DNA from: Bradyrhizobium forestalis
GTDB taxonomy: Bacteria > Pseudomonadota > Alphaproteobacteria > Rhizobiales > Xanthobacteraceae
DNA length: 64,000 bases
Assembly (NCBI RefSeq): GCF_002795245.1
Contig: NZ_PGVG01000003.1
Location: forward strand, 248,001 to 312,000
Direction of reading: 5' to 3'
Each line of letters opens with the position of its first letter. Within the stretch, counting starts at the first letter, position 1. The position numbers were made by a program, and so were the translations under genes. The notes below the pieces were generated by a model. That model was not told the origin of the DNA. It saw only the letters and a list, made by a program, of their open reading frames with translations, and searched no databases. Positions 1 to 8,529 of the stretch are shown piece by piece.

Positions 1-501
1 CTCCAGCTGCGCCAGCGCTGCGACCGTGTTGCGAACGACATAGGGCACGCAGACCACGGTGTGGCCGATCACCAGCGTCAGCGGCGACACCGGCAGGCCG
101 ACCAGCGAGAACAGCATCAGGGCAGCCAGACCAAAAGCCAGCGCCGGCAGCACCAGCGGCGACATGAAGAGGGAGTCGAGCAGCCGCGCCGACAGCGTCC
201 GCGATCGCGAGATCGCCAGCGCCGCGGCGACGCCGAGGGCGACGGACAGGCCGGTCGCCCATAGCGCGACGATCAGGCTGTTCTTGGCCGCGAAATGGAG
301 CTGCCAGGCATTCCACAGCTCGGCGTACCAGCGCAGCGAATAGCCGGGCGGCGGGAAGCGCAGCGAGAAGCCGCTGGTGAAGGAGACGATCAGCACCACG
401 AGCGAGGGCGCGATGATGATAACAAGCGCGATCACGGCGATCACGGTCATGACGAGCTCGAAGCTGATCGCCTCAAGAGTGCGCTTGCGGCCGCTCATCA
501 T
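1..501 (-). CDS. ABC transporter permease (PotC-like), 3' end cut by window
   Basis: Inner-membrane subunit of a PotABCD-type (spermidine/putrescine-like) importer. Reading the minus strand from ATG-ATG at 501/498 gives MMSGRKRTLEAISFEL followed by a hydrophobic helix, a periplasmic loop containing SLRWYAELW and further membrane segments. The PotC family shows the same N-terminal helix and YS-RWY loop. The frame is open to base 1, so about 166 residues are visible and the C-terminal EAA loop is missing. Its start overlaps the stop of the upstream permease (ATGATGA), so the two are translationally coupled. It is the last visible gene of the SBP-permease-permease set. Confidence 0.85.
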   Translation of the reverse strand, partial: MMSGRKRTLEAISFELVMTVIAVIALVIIIAPSLVVLIVSFTSGFSLRFPPPGYSLRWYAELWNAWQLHFAAKNSLIVALWATGLSVALGVAAALAISRSRTLSARLLDSLFMSPLVLPALAFGLAALMLFSLVGLPVSPLTLVIGHTVVCVPYVVRNTVAALAQLE

Positions 502-1361
502 GCCCCTCCATAGCCGCGCGATAGGCGGCCGAGCGTGGTGAAGACCGAGACGACCGCGAGCACGGCGAGCAGGAAGATGATCGAGATGGCCGCCGCAAAC
601 GGCCAGTTCTGCAGTGTCGAGGCCTGCTGGTAGAGATACATCGGCATGAACAGCATCTGCCCGCCGCCGACCAGCGACTGGGTGATGAAGGCGGTGATCG
701 CGGCGGCATAGGTCAGCGTGCAGCCGGCGATCACGCCGGGCAGCGACAGCGGCAGCACGATCCGGAAGAAGGTGCGCCAGCTGCCGGCGCCGAGCGAGCA
801 GGAGGCATCGTCGAGATTGGGATCGATGCGGCCGAGCGCGGTGATCAGCGGCAGCGTCATCAACGGCATCTGCACCTGCGCCAGCGCGATCACCACGCCG
901 AACTGGGTGTACAGCAGCTTTAAGGGCGTATCGATGACCCCAAGGGATTGCAGCGTCGCGTTGATGATGCCCTGACGCCCGAGGATGACGATCCAGGCGA
1001 AGGTGCGCACCACGACGCTGGTCAGGAGCGGCAGCAGCACGATCAGGATGATGATGGTTTGAAGCTTTGGTCCGACCCGCTGATACAGCCACGCAATGGG
1101 AAAGCCGAGCACGAGGCAGACGGCCGTCACCTCGGCGCCCAACAGCAGCGTCGAGCCGAGCACGCCGAGGCTGAAGGGATCGGTGAGGAAGTGCAGGTAC
1201 TGGCCGAGCCCCCAATGGAGCCCGGCCGTGTCGTTGTGCAGCGAGAGCCAGAACAACTGCAGCAGCGGCGCGACGAAGAAGATCAGGAAGAACAGCGCCA
1301 GCGGCGCTGCCAATCCCATTCCGTAGGACGTCACGTCCCGTGATGCCGGTGCTGCGCCCAT
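498..1361 (-). CDS. ABC transporter permease (PotB-like)
   Basis: First membrane subunit of the PotABCD-like importer. About 287 residues with around six hydrophobic segments. The start is taken at ATG 1361, eight bases after an AAGG; an in-frame GTG lies one codon upstream at 1364. The C-terminal half carries the EAA-like cytoplasmic loop (DDASCSLGAGSWRTFFRIVLP), which contacts the ATPase. It lies between the binding protein (upstream) and the second permease (downstream, overlapping by 4 bases). The family imports polyamines and other small cations or carboxylates; the real substrate is not shown by sequence, and the nearby amidase suggests an amide or ureide. Confidence 0.88.
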   Translation of the reverse strand: MGAAPASRDVTSYGMGLAAPLALFFLIFFVAPLLQLFWLSLHNDTAGLHWGLGQYLHFLTDPFSLGVLGSTLLLGAEVTAVCLVLGFPIAWLYQRVGPKLQTIIILIVLLPLLTSVVVRTFAWIVILGRQGIINATLQSLGVIDTPLKLLYTQFGVVIALAQVQMPLMTLPLITALGRIDPNLDDASCSLGAGSWRTFFRIVLPLSLPGVIAGCTLTYAAAITAFITQSLVGGGQMLFMPMYLYQQASTLQNWPFAAAISIIFLLAVLAVVSVFTTLGRLSRGYGGA

Positions 1362-1380
1362 CACTCAAGCCTTCAAGGTC

Positions 1381-2427
1381 TTAGATCTTGATCTCGCGGT
1401 TGAAGCGCTCGATCCAGGCCGAGCGCTGCTCGTTGATCTTCTTCCAGTCCTGGAACACGAACTTCTTCTTCAGCTCGGCCGTATCCTTGGCCAGCACGCG
1501 CGCGATCTCGCCGCCCATCGTCACCTTGGAATTGGTCGGCACGATCAGATAGGGCGGATTCATCAGCGTGGTCTGCACCTCCGGCATCAAGGCCGCCTCG
1601 ATCAGCTTGAAGGCGAGCTCGCGGTTCGGCGAGTTCTTGACGACGTGGATCGTGGTCTTGAAGGCGATGGCGCCTTCCTTCGGCGCCACGAACTCGACCG
1701 GCACGCCGCGCGCTTTCAGGATCTGGATGGCGTTGAAATTGCCGGGCGAAATGTCGATCTGGCCCTGCTGGAACAGGGTCGCAAGCGCGCCGGGATTGGC
1801 GGCAACGGCCGCGAGATTGGGCTTGAGCTCCTCCAGCGCCTTGAAGCCGGGATCGACATTGGCCTCCGAGCCGCCGCGCATCTTGGCGATCTCGACCAGC
1901 CAGCCGGTGCCGAGCGTCGAGTTGAGGTTGGTGATGCCGACGCGGCCCTTGAACTCCGGCTTCCAGAGATCGGCCCAGGATGTCGGCGGCGTCTTGACGG
2001 CTTCCGGATTGTAGGTGAGGCCGACGACCTGGAAGAACGGGGCGGGGCCCATCGGCTCCTGCGCCTCGGCGATCAGGTCCTTGTAATAGGCGCTCTTCTC
2101 GACCGGATAGGGCTCGACCAGATCCTGGCCGATGGCGACGAGGGCGGGGCCGGGATCGTGCAGCATGACGTCGATCGGCGGATTGGCCTTGGCGGCGTTC
2201 ACTTTCGCGATCTGGTCGACCGAGAGCATGGGATCGAGCACCATCGCGGCGTCGGCATTGGCTTTCCGGAATGCGGGCACCAGCACGGCCTTGTGCGCTT
2301 CCTCCCAGCTTCCGGTGAAGGTCGCAAACACCAGCGGGCGGGCCTGGGCGTAGCTCAGGCCTGGAAACGCCTTCATGGCCCCGAGTGTGAGCGCCGTGGT
2401 CAGCAGGCTTCTGCGGTTCATGATCAT
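1381..2427 (-). CDS. Periplasmic binding protein of PotD/SBP family
   Basis: Captures the substrate for the permeases encoded downstream. About 348 residues. The N-terminus has an Arg-Arg pair (MNRRSLLTTAL) and a hydrophobic stretch ending in YAQA, resembling a Tat- or Sec-type signal with cleavage near residue 29. The mature part opens with VFATFTGSWEEAHKAVLVPAF, typical of PotD-like extracellular solute-binding proteins. Start chosen at ATG 2427 because AGGGGA lies six bases upstream; ATG 2421 is also possible. It sits between the ATPase gene (upstream) and the two permeases, all on the same strand. Ligand unknown. Confidence 0.87.
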   Translation of the reverse strand: MIMNRRSLLTTALTLGAMKAFPGLSYAQARPLVFATFTGSWEEAHKAVLVPAFRKANADAAMVLDPMLSVDQIAKVNAAKANPPIDVMLHDPGPALVAIGQDLVEPYPVEKSAYYKDLIAEAQEPMGPAPFFQVVGLTYNPEAVKTPPTSWADLWKPEFKGRVGITNLNSTLGTGWLVEIAKMRGGSEANVDPGFKALEELKPNLAAVAANPGALATLFQQGQIDISPGNFNAIQILKARGVPVEFVAPKEGAIAFKTTIHVVKNSPNRELAFKLIEAALMPEVQTTLMNPPYLIVPTNSKVTMGGEIARVLAKDTAELKKKFVFQDWKKINEQRSAWIERFNREIKI

Positions 2428-2457
2428 GTCGAACTCCCCTCTGGACAAAGACTGGAT

Positions 2458-3552
2458 CTAAAGCGTTGCGGGAAAGGCGTTGGCGAGCGATGGGGCGAGC
2501 GGTGCGAGACGCACTGCAGCGCCATTCTCCAGCGCGCGCGTCTCGCCGATGCGCGCCTGCGAGACCTTAACGCCGGAGCCGTCGGCCGTGGTGACCTCGT
2601 GCACGACGGTGGCGCCCAGCGGCAGCGACATGCCGACGACGCCGGCAAAGCCGGTCCCGTCGCCGACGAATTGCAGATGCTCGGGACGGATGCAGACGGT
2701 GACACGGCCGCCTTCGCTGAGGGCGCCGCCGGCCGGCCTCGCGATGATCTCCGCGCCGGCATCGAGGCGCACCTTCGCCGCCGTGCGGTCCGCCGAGACC
2801 ACGACGCCTGGCATGCGGTTGGTGGAGCCGACGAAGGTGTTCACGAACAGCGTCTGCGGACGGTCATAGACGTCCGACGGCGAGCCGAATTGCTCGAGCT
2901 TGCCATGGCTCAGCACGGCAACACGATCGGCCATCGACAGCGCCTCTTCCTGGTCGTGCGTCACGATCAGCGTGGTGATGCCGGAGACGCGTTGCAGCCG
3001 TTTGACCTCGATCTGCATGTCCAGCCGCAAATTCTTGTCGAGCGCGGCGAAGGGCTCGTCGAGCAGCAGGATCGACGGCTTGATCGCCAGTGCGCGGGCG
3101 AGCGCGACGCGCTGCTGCTGGCCGCCGGAGAGCTGCCGCGGCAGCCGCTCGGCCATGGTCGGGAGCTGCACCAGCTCCAGGAGCCGCTGCGCCTCGCGCT
3201 GGCGCGCGGCCTTGTCGATGCCGCGGGCGGCGAGGCCGTAGGCGACATTCTCGCTGATCGACAAATGCGGGAACAGCGCGTAGTTCTGGAACACGATGCC
3301 GACCGCGCGCTTGTTCGGCGGCAGCGCATCGACGATGTCGTCGCCGATGATGATCCTCCCTTGCGTCTGCGCGATGAAGCCGGCGATGATGCGCAAGAGC
3401 GTTGTCTTGCCGCAGCCGGAGGGGCCGAGCAGGGCGATGATCTCGCCGCCCTTGATGTCGAGATTGATGTTCTCGACCGCAAGCGCGCCGCTGGGATACC
3501 GGTGGGTGACCGCGTCGACGACGAGCGATCGGCCGCTTGGCGCATCAGCCAT
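2458..3552 (-). CDS. ABC transporter ATPase (PotA-like)
   Basis: Energises the PotABCD-like importer. 364 residues from ATG 3552. Walker A GPSGCGKTT at about 43-51, Q-loop in VFQNYALFPH, signature LSGGQQQ, Walker B LLLDEPFAALD and switch His in VTHDQEEA are all intact. The C-terminal 110 residues form the TOBE-type regulatory domain usual in PotA/UgpC proteins. First gene of a four-gene minus-strand operon (ATPase, binding protein, two permeases). The 88 bases between this start and the amidase start at 3641 (40 if the amidase starts at 3593) must hold two divergent promoters, so this operon and the amidase are probably co-regulated. Confidence 0.9.
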   Translation of the reverse strand: MADAPSGRSLVVDAVTHRYPSGALAVENINLDIKGGEIIALLGPSGCGKTTLLRIIAGFIAQTQGRIIIGDDIVDALPPNKRAVGIVFQNYALFPHLSISENVAYGLAARGIDKAARQREAQRLLELVQLPTMAERLPRQLSGGQQQRVALARALAIKPSILLLDEPFAALDKNLRLDMQIEVKRLQRVSGITTLIVTHDQEEALSMADRVAVLSHGKLEQFGSPSDVYDRPQTLFVNTFVGSTNRMPGVVVSADRTAAKVRLDAGAEIIARPAGGALSEGGRVTVCIRPEHLQFVGDGTGFAGVVGMSLPLGATVVHEVTTADGSGVKVSQARIGETRALENGAAVRLAPLAPSLANAFPATL

Positions 3553-3640
3553 GATGTTGCCTCTCGTTGCCCCAGAGGAGAAAGCAAGTCTCATGCCCGC
3601 GCCTGTCGCTTTTCGGCGCGCACTCGGGCATGGTGGCCCG

Positions 3641-5029
3641 ATGACATCGGATCGATCGATATGCGAGCTCACGGCGACGGAGCTTGCGCGCGTCATTGCG
3701 AGGGGAGAGCTGTCCTCCCGTGACGCCGTCGAAGCGCATCTGGCGCGGATTGCGAGCCTCGACGCCCGATTGGCGGCATTCGTGACGGTCGATGCGGACG
3801 GCGCCCGCCACGCTGCGCAGATCTGCGATGCGGCCTCTGCGCCGATTGGCCCGCTGCATGGCGTGCCCATTGGGATCAAGGACCTCACCGACACTGCGGG
3901 ACTTACGACGACTTACGGATCCGTGCTGTTTCGCGATCATGTGCCGGCCGAGGATGATCTCGTGGTGGCGCGGCTGCGGCGCGCCGGCGCGATCATTCTG
4001 GGCAAGACCAACACGCCGGAGTTCGGCTTCGGCGCGGTTTGCACCAACAGATTGTGCGGGCCGACGCGCAACCCGTTCGATCCCGCGCTGACCTCCGGCG
4101 GATCGTCCGGCGGCTCCGCCGTCGCGGTCGCGGCCGGCATGGTGCCGCTGGCGCATGGCACCGATTTCGGCGGCTCGGTGCGCACCCCCGCAAGCTTCTG
4201 CGATGTCGCCTCGATCCGGCCGACACCGGGCCGTATTCCATCGCCGCGCCGGCCGCTCGGCTGGGACATGCTGGCCACCCACGGTTTCCTCGCCCGCAGT
4301 GTCGACGATCTCGAGCTTGCGCTGTCGGTCTGCGCCGGCAGCGATGCGGATGATCCGCTCTCGCTCGGCAGCGCCGGCGACGATCGACCTATCGCTGGCC
4401 GTCCCCGGATTGCGGTCACGCCCGATTTCGGCGTCGCGCCGGTCGCACGCGAGGTTCGTGCACGCTTCGCTGCGGCTTGCGAGGCGCTCGCGCGTGTTGC
4501 CGAAATCGTGCCGTCCTCGCCCGATTGTGGCGGGGCAATCGAAACCTTCCGCACGCTGCGCGCCGCGCACATCGCGAGCAGCTATGGCGGGTTGCTGAGG
4601 ACCCGGCGTGCGGAGCTCACTCCGACGGTGATCTGGAATATCGAGGCCGGCGCAAATCTGTCCGCGCAGGACTACCTCAACGCCGAGCGGTGTCGCACCG
4701 CGATCTACCGCAGCTTTCGCGAGCTGTTCACTCACGCCGATTTCCTGGTCGCGCCCGCCGCATCCGTCTTGCCCTGGCCGAATGAGATCAGCGACGTCAC
4801 CTCCATCGATGGCGCCGCGCTGGAGACGCCGATCGACTATCTCGCAGTCACGTTCATCGTGTCGCTGGTCGGCTTCCCGGTGCTGACCTTGCCGGTGTCG
4901 CACGGGGAGAAGGAGCTGCCCTTCGGCATCCAGATCGTCGCACCGCCGGGGTGCGAATCGCGCTTGTTTGGCTTCGGCCGTATCCTCGAAAACGAACTGG
5001 TTCTTTCGCATCGCCGGCCGCCTCTCTGA
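3641..5029 (+). CDS. Amidase, amidase-signature family
   Basis: Hydrolyses a carboxamide (or carbamoyl/ureido amide) to acid and ammonia in the cytoplasm. 462 residues. The Ser-cisSer-Lys triad of the family is visible: Lys80 in PIGIKDL, the GGSSGGS loop at 153-159, and the nucleophile Ser179 in TDFGGSVRTPA. Start set at ATG 3641; an in-frame ATG at 3593 lies 12 bases after GGAG and would add 16 residues, so the start is uncertain. It is divergent from the PotA-like gene and converges on the racemase-like gene with adjacent stop codons (5027-5029 and 5030-5032). With a hydantoinase at 10 kb it could serve in place of an N-carbamoyl amino acid amidohydrolase; that is inference. Confidence 0.9.
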   Translation: MTSDRSICELTATELARVIARGELSSRDAVEAHLARIASLDARLAAFVTVDADGARHAAQICDAASAPIGPLHGVPIGIKDLTDTAGLTTTYGSVLFRDHVPAEDDLVVARLRRAGAIILGKTNTPEFGFGAVCTNRLCGPTRNPFDPALTSGGSSGGSAVAVAAGMVPLAHGTDFGGSVRTPASFCDVASIRPTPGRIPSPRRPLGWDMLATHGFLARSVDDLELALSVCAGSDADDPLSLGSAGDDRPIAGRPRIAVTPDFGVAPVAREVRARFAAACEALARVAEIVPSSPDCGGAIETFRTLRAAHIASSYGGLLRTRRAELTPTVIWNIEAGANLSAQDYLNAERCRTAIYRSFRELFTHADFLVAPAASVLPWPNEISDVTSIDGAALETPIDYLAVTFIVSLVGFPVLTLPVSHGEKELPFGIQIVAPPGCESRLFGFGRILENELVLSHRRPPL

Positions 5030-5779
5030 TCAGCTGTCGCGATGCTCGAGCCGGGCGGCGAGCGCGTCGGCGAGACCAATGGTCGGCTTGGCGGCGGGCC
5101 GGCGGAACGTGCCCGCTGTCGCCTTGCGCAGACCCAGCGCATGAAGTGCCTCGGCCTGCTTCACCGAGGCGATGACCTGATCGACCACAGGGACGGCGAT
5201 CCGGTCGGCGACGCGCTCGGCAAGGCCCGAGAGCGGGGCGCCGGCAAAGATCAGCACATCGGCCTCGTCCTCGACGATGGCGCGCTGGGCGAGCTCGACT
5301 AGCACGTCCTCCTTCTCGGTGCCGACCTCGGAGATCGCCTGAAAGGGCGTATCGAGCATGCGGATGCCGGCGCAGCGCTCCCACAATCCGTGGGTGCGCA
5401 CGCATTCCTCGTACCAGGGCCCCAGGGCCTGCGCGAAGGTGACGATGGCAAAGCGCCGTCCGGCCATGCAGGCGGTCAGCATCGCCGCTTCCGCCATGCC
5501 GACCACGGGAATGTCGAAGGTCTCGCGCGCCGCGAACAGGCCGGGATCGCCGAACGCCGCGATGATCGCGGCGTCGACTTTTTTGTGCTGCTCGGCCAGC
5601 ATCTCCAGCGCAATGGCGCCGCCGATCTGAGCCTCGGTGCGTGTGGCGATATAGGGCACGCCGCGGGTCGCGGTGCAGGGAATCAGCTCGGTGCCTGATG
5701 AGGCCGCGCGCTGCCCGACGCCCAGCATCAGCTGTGTGACCTCGGTGCTGGTGTTCGGATTGAGCAGCAGCAGCTTCAT
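5030..5779 (-). CDS. Asp/Glu/hydantoin racemase-fold protein lacking both catalytic Cys
   Basis: 249 residues with the typical opening LLLLNPNTSTEVT of the aspartate/glutamate/hydantoin racemase superfamily. Classical members use two cysteines, in a CFGDPGL-type and a GCAGM-type motif. Here the first reads AAFGDPGL (Ala75 at the Cys site) and the second reads FAGAPLSG (Gly180 at the Cys site). A two-base cysteine racemisation is therefore unlikely. It may catalyse another reaction on a ureide or carboxylate, or be a diverged subfamily. It is transcribed after the GntR gene with a two-base gap. Cys residues elsewhere (35, 104, 126, 136) are not in motif positions. Confidence 0.8.
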   Translation of the reverse strand: MKLLLLNPNTSTEVTQLMLGVGQRAASSGTELIPCTATRGVPYIATRTEAQIGGAIALEMLAEQHKKVDAAIIAAFGDPGLFAARETFDIPVVGMAEAAMLTACMAGRRFAIVTFAQALGPWYEECVRTHGLWERCAGIRMLDTPFQAISEVGTEKEDVLVELAQRAIVEDEADVLIFAGAPLSGLAERVADRIAVPVVDQVIASVKQAEALHALGLRKATAGTFRRPAAKPTIGLADALAARLEHRDS

Positions 5780-5781
5780 CT

Positions 5782-6510
5782 TCAGGCCGCCGTCCGCTTG
5801 GCTTGAGAGGCGGCGAGGACCTCGAGCAGCGCCGTGCCGGTGCGCGCGACATGGGCGCCGAGCAGGCGGCCCGCCGCGTCGCTGTCACGGGCTTCGAGTG
5901 CGGCCAGAATGTCGGCGTGCTCGTCGACTGAATTGCTCCATCGCCTGTCGGCGCCGAGCGCGAGATAACGCGCGCGTTCGGCGCGGGAGATCAAGGTCTC
6001 GTGGGCCTCGCGCAGCGGTGTGTTGCGGGCCATGCGAACGATGGTGTTGTGGATTTCGCCGTTGATGGCGAAATAGTCGTCGAGCTTGCCGTTGCGGTGA
6101 TGACCCTCCATCCGGGTCTGGAGCGTGCGCAGGCGGGCGAGATCGCGCTCGGTGCCACGCACCGCGGCGAGTTCGGCTGCGAGCCGCTCGATTCCGGCGA
6201 GGGCCTCGAACAATTCCGAGATGCCGTCGACCGCGATATCGGCAATGCGCGGGCTGCGATTGGGGCGAAGCTCGATCAACCCCTCCGCGGCAAGCACCTT
6301 CATGGCCTCGCGCAAGGGGGTGCGCGACACGCCGAGCTCCTTCGACAGCTTCGTCTCCTGGGTCTGCGAGCCCGGCGGCAGCTCGCCGCGAATGATCATC
6401 GTCCGCATCCGCGCGGCGGCGCGCTCATGCAGGCCCATCCGCTTGAGTTTGGGCGACTTTCGTCCTTTTGGCGTTTCCGATTTTGGCTGCACGCGTGCCT
6501 CACTTCTCAC
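5782..6510 (-). CDS. GntR-family regulator, FCD subfamily
   Basis: Ligand-responsive DNA-binding repressor or activator. 242 residues: a basic N-terminal tail, a winged helix at about 27-95 (LSKELGVSRTPLREAMKVLAAEGLI is the recognition region), and a helical FCD effector domain at about 100-235 that usually binds a carboxylate, often with a metal. A second possible start is Met25 (MGLHERAAARM). It is divergent from the NitT/TauT-type binding protein and co-transcribed with the racemase-fold gene. It therefore probably controls both the 5 kb genes and the 6.7-11.5 kb operon through inverted repeats in the intergenic region. Confidence 0.92.
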   Translation of the reverse strand: MRSEARVQPKSETPKGRKSPKLKRMGLHERAAARMRTMIIRGELPPGSQTQETKLSKELGVSRTPLREAMKVLAAEGLIELRPNRSPRIADIAVDGISELFEALAGIERLAAELAAVRGTERDLARLRTLQTRMEGHHRNGKLDDYFAINGEIHNTIVRMARNTPLREAHETLISRAERARYLALGADRRWSNSVDEHADILAALEARDSDAAGRLLGAHVARTGTALLEVLAASQAKRTAA

Positions 6511-6571
6511 GTTGATCCTAGCCGTTTCCGGCCCTTTGGCTTGCCTAAAATACCGACGTATCTAGCTGAAA

Positions 6572-6606
6572 ACAATGGCATACCGCGCAAATTGTATGCA
6601 GCATGC
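6572..6606. promoter_or_regulatory. Candidate GntR operator cluster in divergent intergenic region
   Basis: Between the GntR gene and the importer gene at 6690 there are nested inverted repeats: ACAAT (6572-6576) with ATTGT (6591-6595), GCATAC (6578-6583) with GTATGC (6594-6599), and a near-palindrome GTATGCAGCATGC at 6594-6606. FCD regulators bind short palindromes of this size, often autoregulating. Binding is inferred from symmetry and position only. Confidence 0.4.
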
Positions 6607-6689
6607 AGAAACTGGATTGCGTTGCGGCGAAGGGCGACGGATGATCCTGCGCGACGCGCGGATATCGCGCCCTCGAAGCGGAGTAGGCG

Positions 6690-7694
6690 ATGCGGACGAG
6701 TTTGCGACTGGGACTAATGGCAATGGCTGCAATGCTTGGCGGAAGCGATCTCGCCTCGGCGCAAGCCCCGAAGATCAAGCTCGGCTACGCCAAATGTGCA
6801 CACTGCCTGCCAATGTCCCTGATCCCAGGCATGGCCAAGGGCGTCGAGGTTGAAGCCACCGGTTTCAACTCGGGCAATGACGTGCTCACCGCCCTGGTGT
6901 CGAAGAGCATCGACGTCGCGCAGGTCACGTACCTCCACTACATCACCGCGCTCGACAAGGGATTCGACGTCGTCGCTGTGTCGGGTCAGATCAATGGCGG
7001 CTCGGAATGTCTCTCCTCCGCAAAGCTGAACCTGCCGGCCGAGGACTGGGCCACGTTCAAGACGACCGTTGCGAAGGCGAAGAGCGACGGTCAGCCGCTC
7101 AAGGTCGCGGCGTCCCGCGGCAATGCGCAGGACATCCACATGCGCGGCGCGTTCCTCAAGCAGGGCGTCGATCCCAACAAGGACATCCAGTTCATCAACA
7201 TTCCCAATCCGTCCGACCATCTCGCAGCGCTGCAGCGCGGCGAGGTCGACATGATCTGCTCGGTCGAGCCGTTTGCCTCGCAGATCCGGCTCGCCGGCGC
7301 CGGCAAGCATTTTGTGCTGCCGTATGAGCAGGCTGCTGGAAATCTCACGAATCTGATCGTCACCCGTTCCGACGTGATCGCGGGCCAGCGCGCCGGCGTC
7401 CAGGGCGTCGTCAGCGCCGTGGTCGAGCTCGACAACAAGCTGATCGCCGACAAGGCGCCGTGGGTCGAGGTCATCAACAAGCTCACCGGCCTCGACAAGA
7501 ATGTGGCGACCGAGGCGCTGAAGAATGCCTCGCCTGATCCGGCGATCCATCGCTCGCAGACGCTGGCGATCGCCGCGATGATGCGCGACCTCAAATACAT
7601 CTCGAAGGACGTCTCCGCGGAAGCGGCGAAGAACATGGACTATTCGTTCCTGGAGCAGGCGACGGGAAAAGCCAAGAATGACCTCGGTTACTGA
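6690..7694 (+). CDS. NitT/TauT-type ABC binding protein
   Basis: Periplasmic receptor for an importer of the nitrate/sulfonate/taurine/thiamine-precursor family. 334 residues; the signal peptide ends near LASAQA (about residue 25), followed by KIKLGYAKCAHCLPMSLIPGMAKG. This matches SsuA/TauA proteins, where the first strand and the following helix shape the ligand pocket. Start ATG 6690 has GGAGTAGG upstream. First gene of a plus-strand operon with permease, ATPase, a maleate-isomerase-fold enzyme and a hydantoinase. This context suggests a pyrimidine, hydantoin or related ureide ligand. The mature protein has four Cys, two of them in a CAHC motif near the N-terminus, which is unusual for a periplasmic receptor. 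Confidence 0.9.
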   Translation: MRTSLRLGLMAMAAMLGGSDLASAQAPKIKLGYAKCAHCLPMSLIPGMAKGVEVEATGFNSGNDVLTALVSKSIDVAQVTYLHYITALDKGFDVVAVSGQINGGSECLSSAKLNLPAEDWATFKTTVAKAKSDGQPLKVAASRGNAQDIHMRGAFLKQGVDPNKDIQFINIPNPSDHLAALQRGEVDMICSVEPFASQIRLAGAGKHFVLPYEQAAGNLTNLIVTRSDVIAGQRAGVQGVVSAVVELDNKLIADKAPWVEVINKLTGLDKNVATEALKNASPDPAIHRSQTLAIAAMMRDLKYISKDVSAEAAKNMDYSFLEQATGKAKNDLGY

Positions 7695-8529
7695 CGTCTC
7701 GCCCGCAAGGCCGGCGTTTCGGCTGACGCGGGCGTTCCAGGGGCTCGAACGCCTCATTGTCCCCGCGCTGCTGATCGCGGGCTGGGAGGCCTTTGCGCGC
7801 AGCGGCATGCTGCCGCCGGCGCTGCTGCCGGCGCCGAGCGCGGTGCTGCATGCGCTCGGCGACTGGGTGTTCGGCTTCGACGAGACCACGCAGACCTATT
7901 CCGGGCACTGGCTGCGCGACGCGCTCGCCAGCGCGCTTCGCGTCTTCGGCGGCTTTGCGCTGGCAAGCCTGCTCGGCATCCTCGCCGGCGTCGCGATCGG
8001 CTGGTCACGCCTGTTCGAGAAGACGCTGGAGCCGACGCTGCAGATGCTGCGCCCGATTCCGCCGGTGTCCTGGATTCCGCTGGCAATCATCTGGTTCGGC
8101 ATTGCCGACAAGCCGGCGATCTTCCTCGTCTTCCTCGGCGCCTTCTTTCCCGTGCTGATGAACAGCATCCATGGCGTGAAGACCGTGGACCACAATCTCG
8201 TCCGCGCCGGCGCGATGATGGGCGCCAACGGACGGCAGATGCTGACCGACATCGTGCTGCCGGCGGCGCTGCCGTCGATCTTCGCAGGGCTGCGCATCGC
8301 GGTCGGCTCGGCCTGGATGCTGACGGTCACGGCCGAGATGGTCGCGGTGAAGAGCGGCCTCGGCTACGTCTTGTGGGATTCCTATTACTTCCTGCGCTAC
8401 GACATCGTGCTCGCCGCGATGATCTCGATCGGGCTGCTCGGCTATCTCTCCGACCTCGGCCTCAAGGCGATCATGGCGCGCACGCTGCACTGGCAGCAGA
8501 CGACCACCGTGCAGGGCAGGGCGGGCTGA
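7678..8529 (+). CDS. NitT/TauT-type ABC permease
   Basis: Membrane subunit of the importer, SsuC/TauC type. 283 residues with about six transmembrane segments. The conserved cytoplasmic EAA-like loop is seen in VRAGAMMGANGRQMLTDIVLP, followed by PSIFAGLRIAVGSAWMLTV, a hallmark of this family. Its ATG lies inside the last 17 bases of the binding-protein gene in another frame, so the genes are translationally coupled. Its stop TGA overlaps the ATG of the ATPase gene by one base. Confidence 0.92.
   Translation: MTSVTDVSPARPAFRLTRAFQGLERLIVPALLIAGWEAFARSGMLPPALLPAPSAVLHALGDWVFGFDETTQTYSGHWLRDALASALRVFGGFALASLLGILAGVAIGWSRLFEKTLEPTLQMLRPIPPVSWIPLAIIWFGIADKPAIFLVFLGAFFPVLMNSIHGVKTVDHNLVRAGAMMGANGRQMLTDIVLPAALPSIFAGLRIAVGSAWMLTVTAEMVAVKSGLGYVLWDSYYFLRYDIVLAAMISIGLLGYLSDLGLKAIMARTLHWQQTTTVQGRAG

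Noticed and set aside
1645..3723. 692-codon open frame on the plus strand
   Set aside because: Lies antisense to the binding-protein and ATPase genes, which have full motifs. High GC gives long stop-free antisense frames; translation is Arg/Gly/Asp-rich without any family motif.
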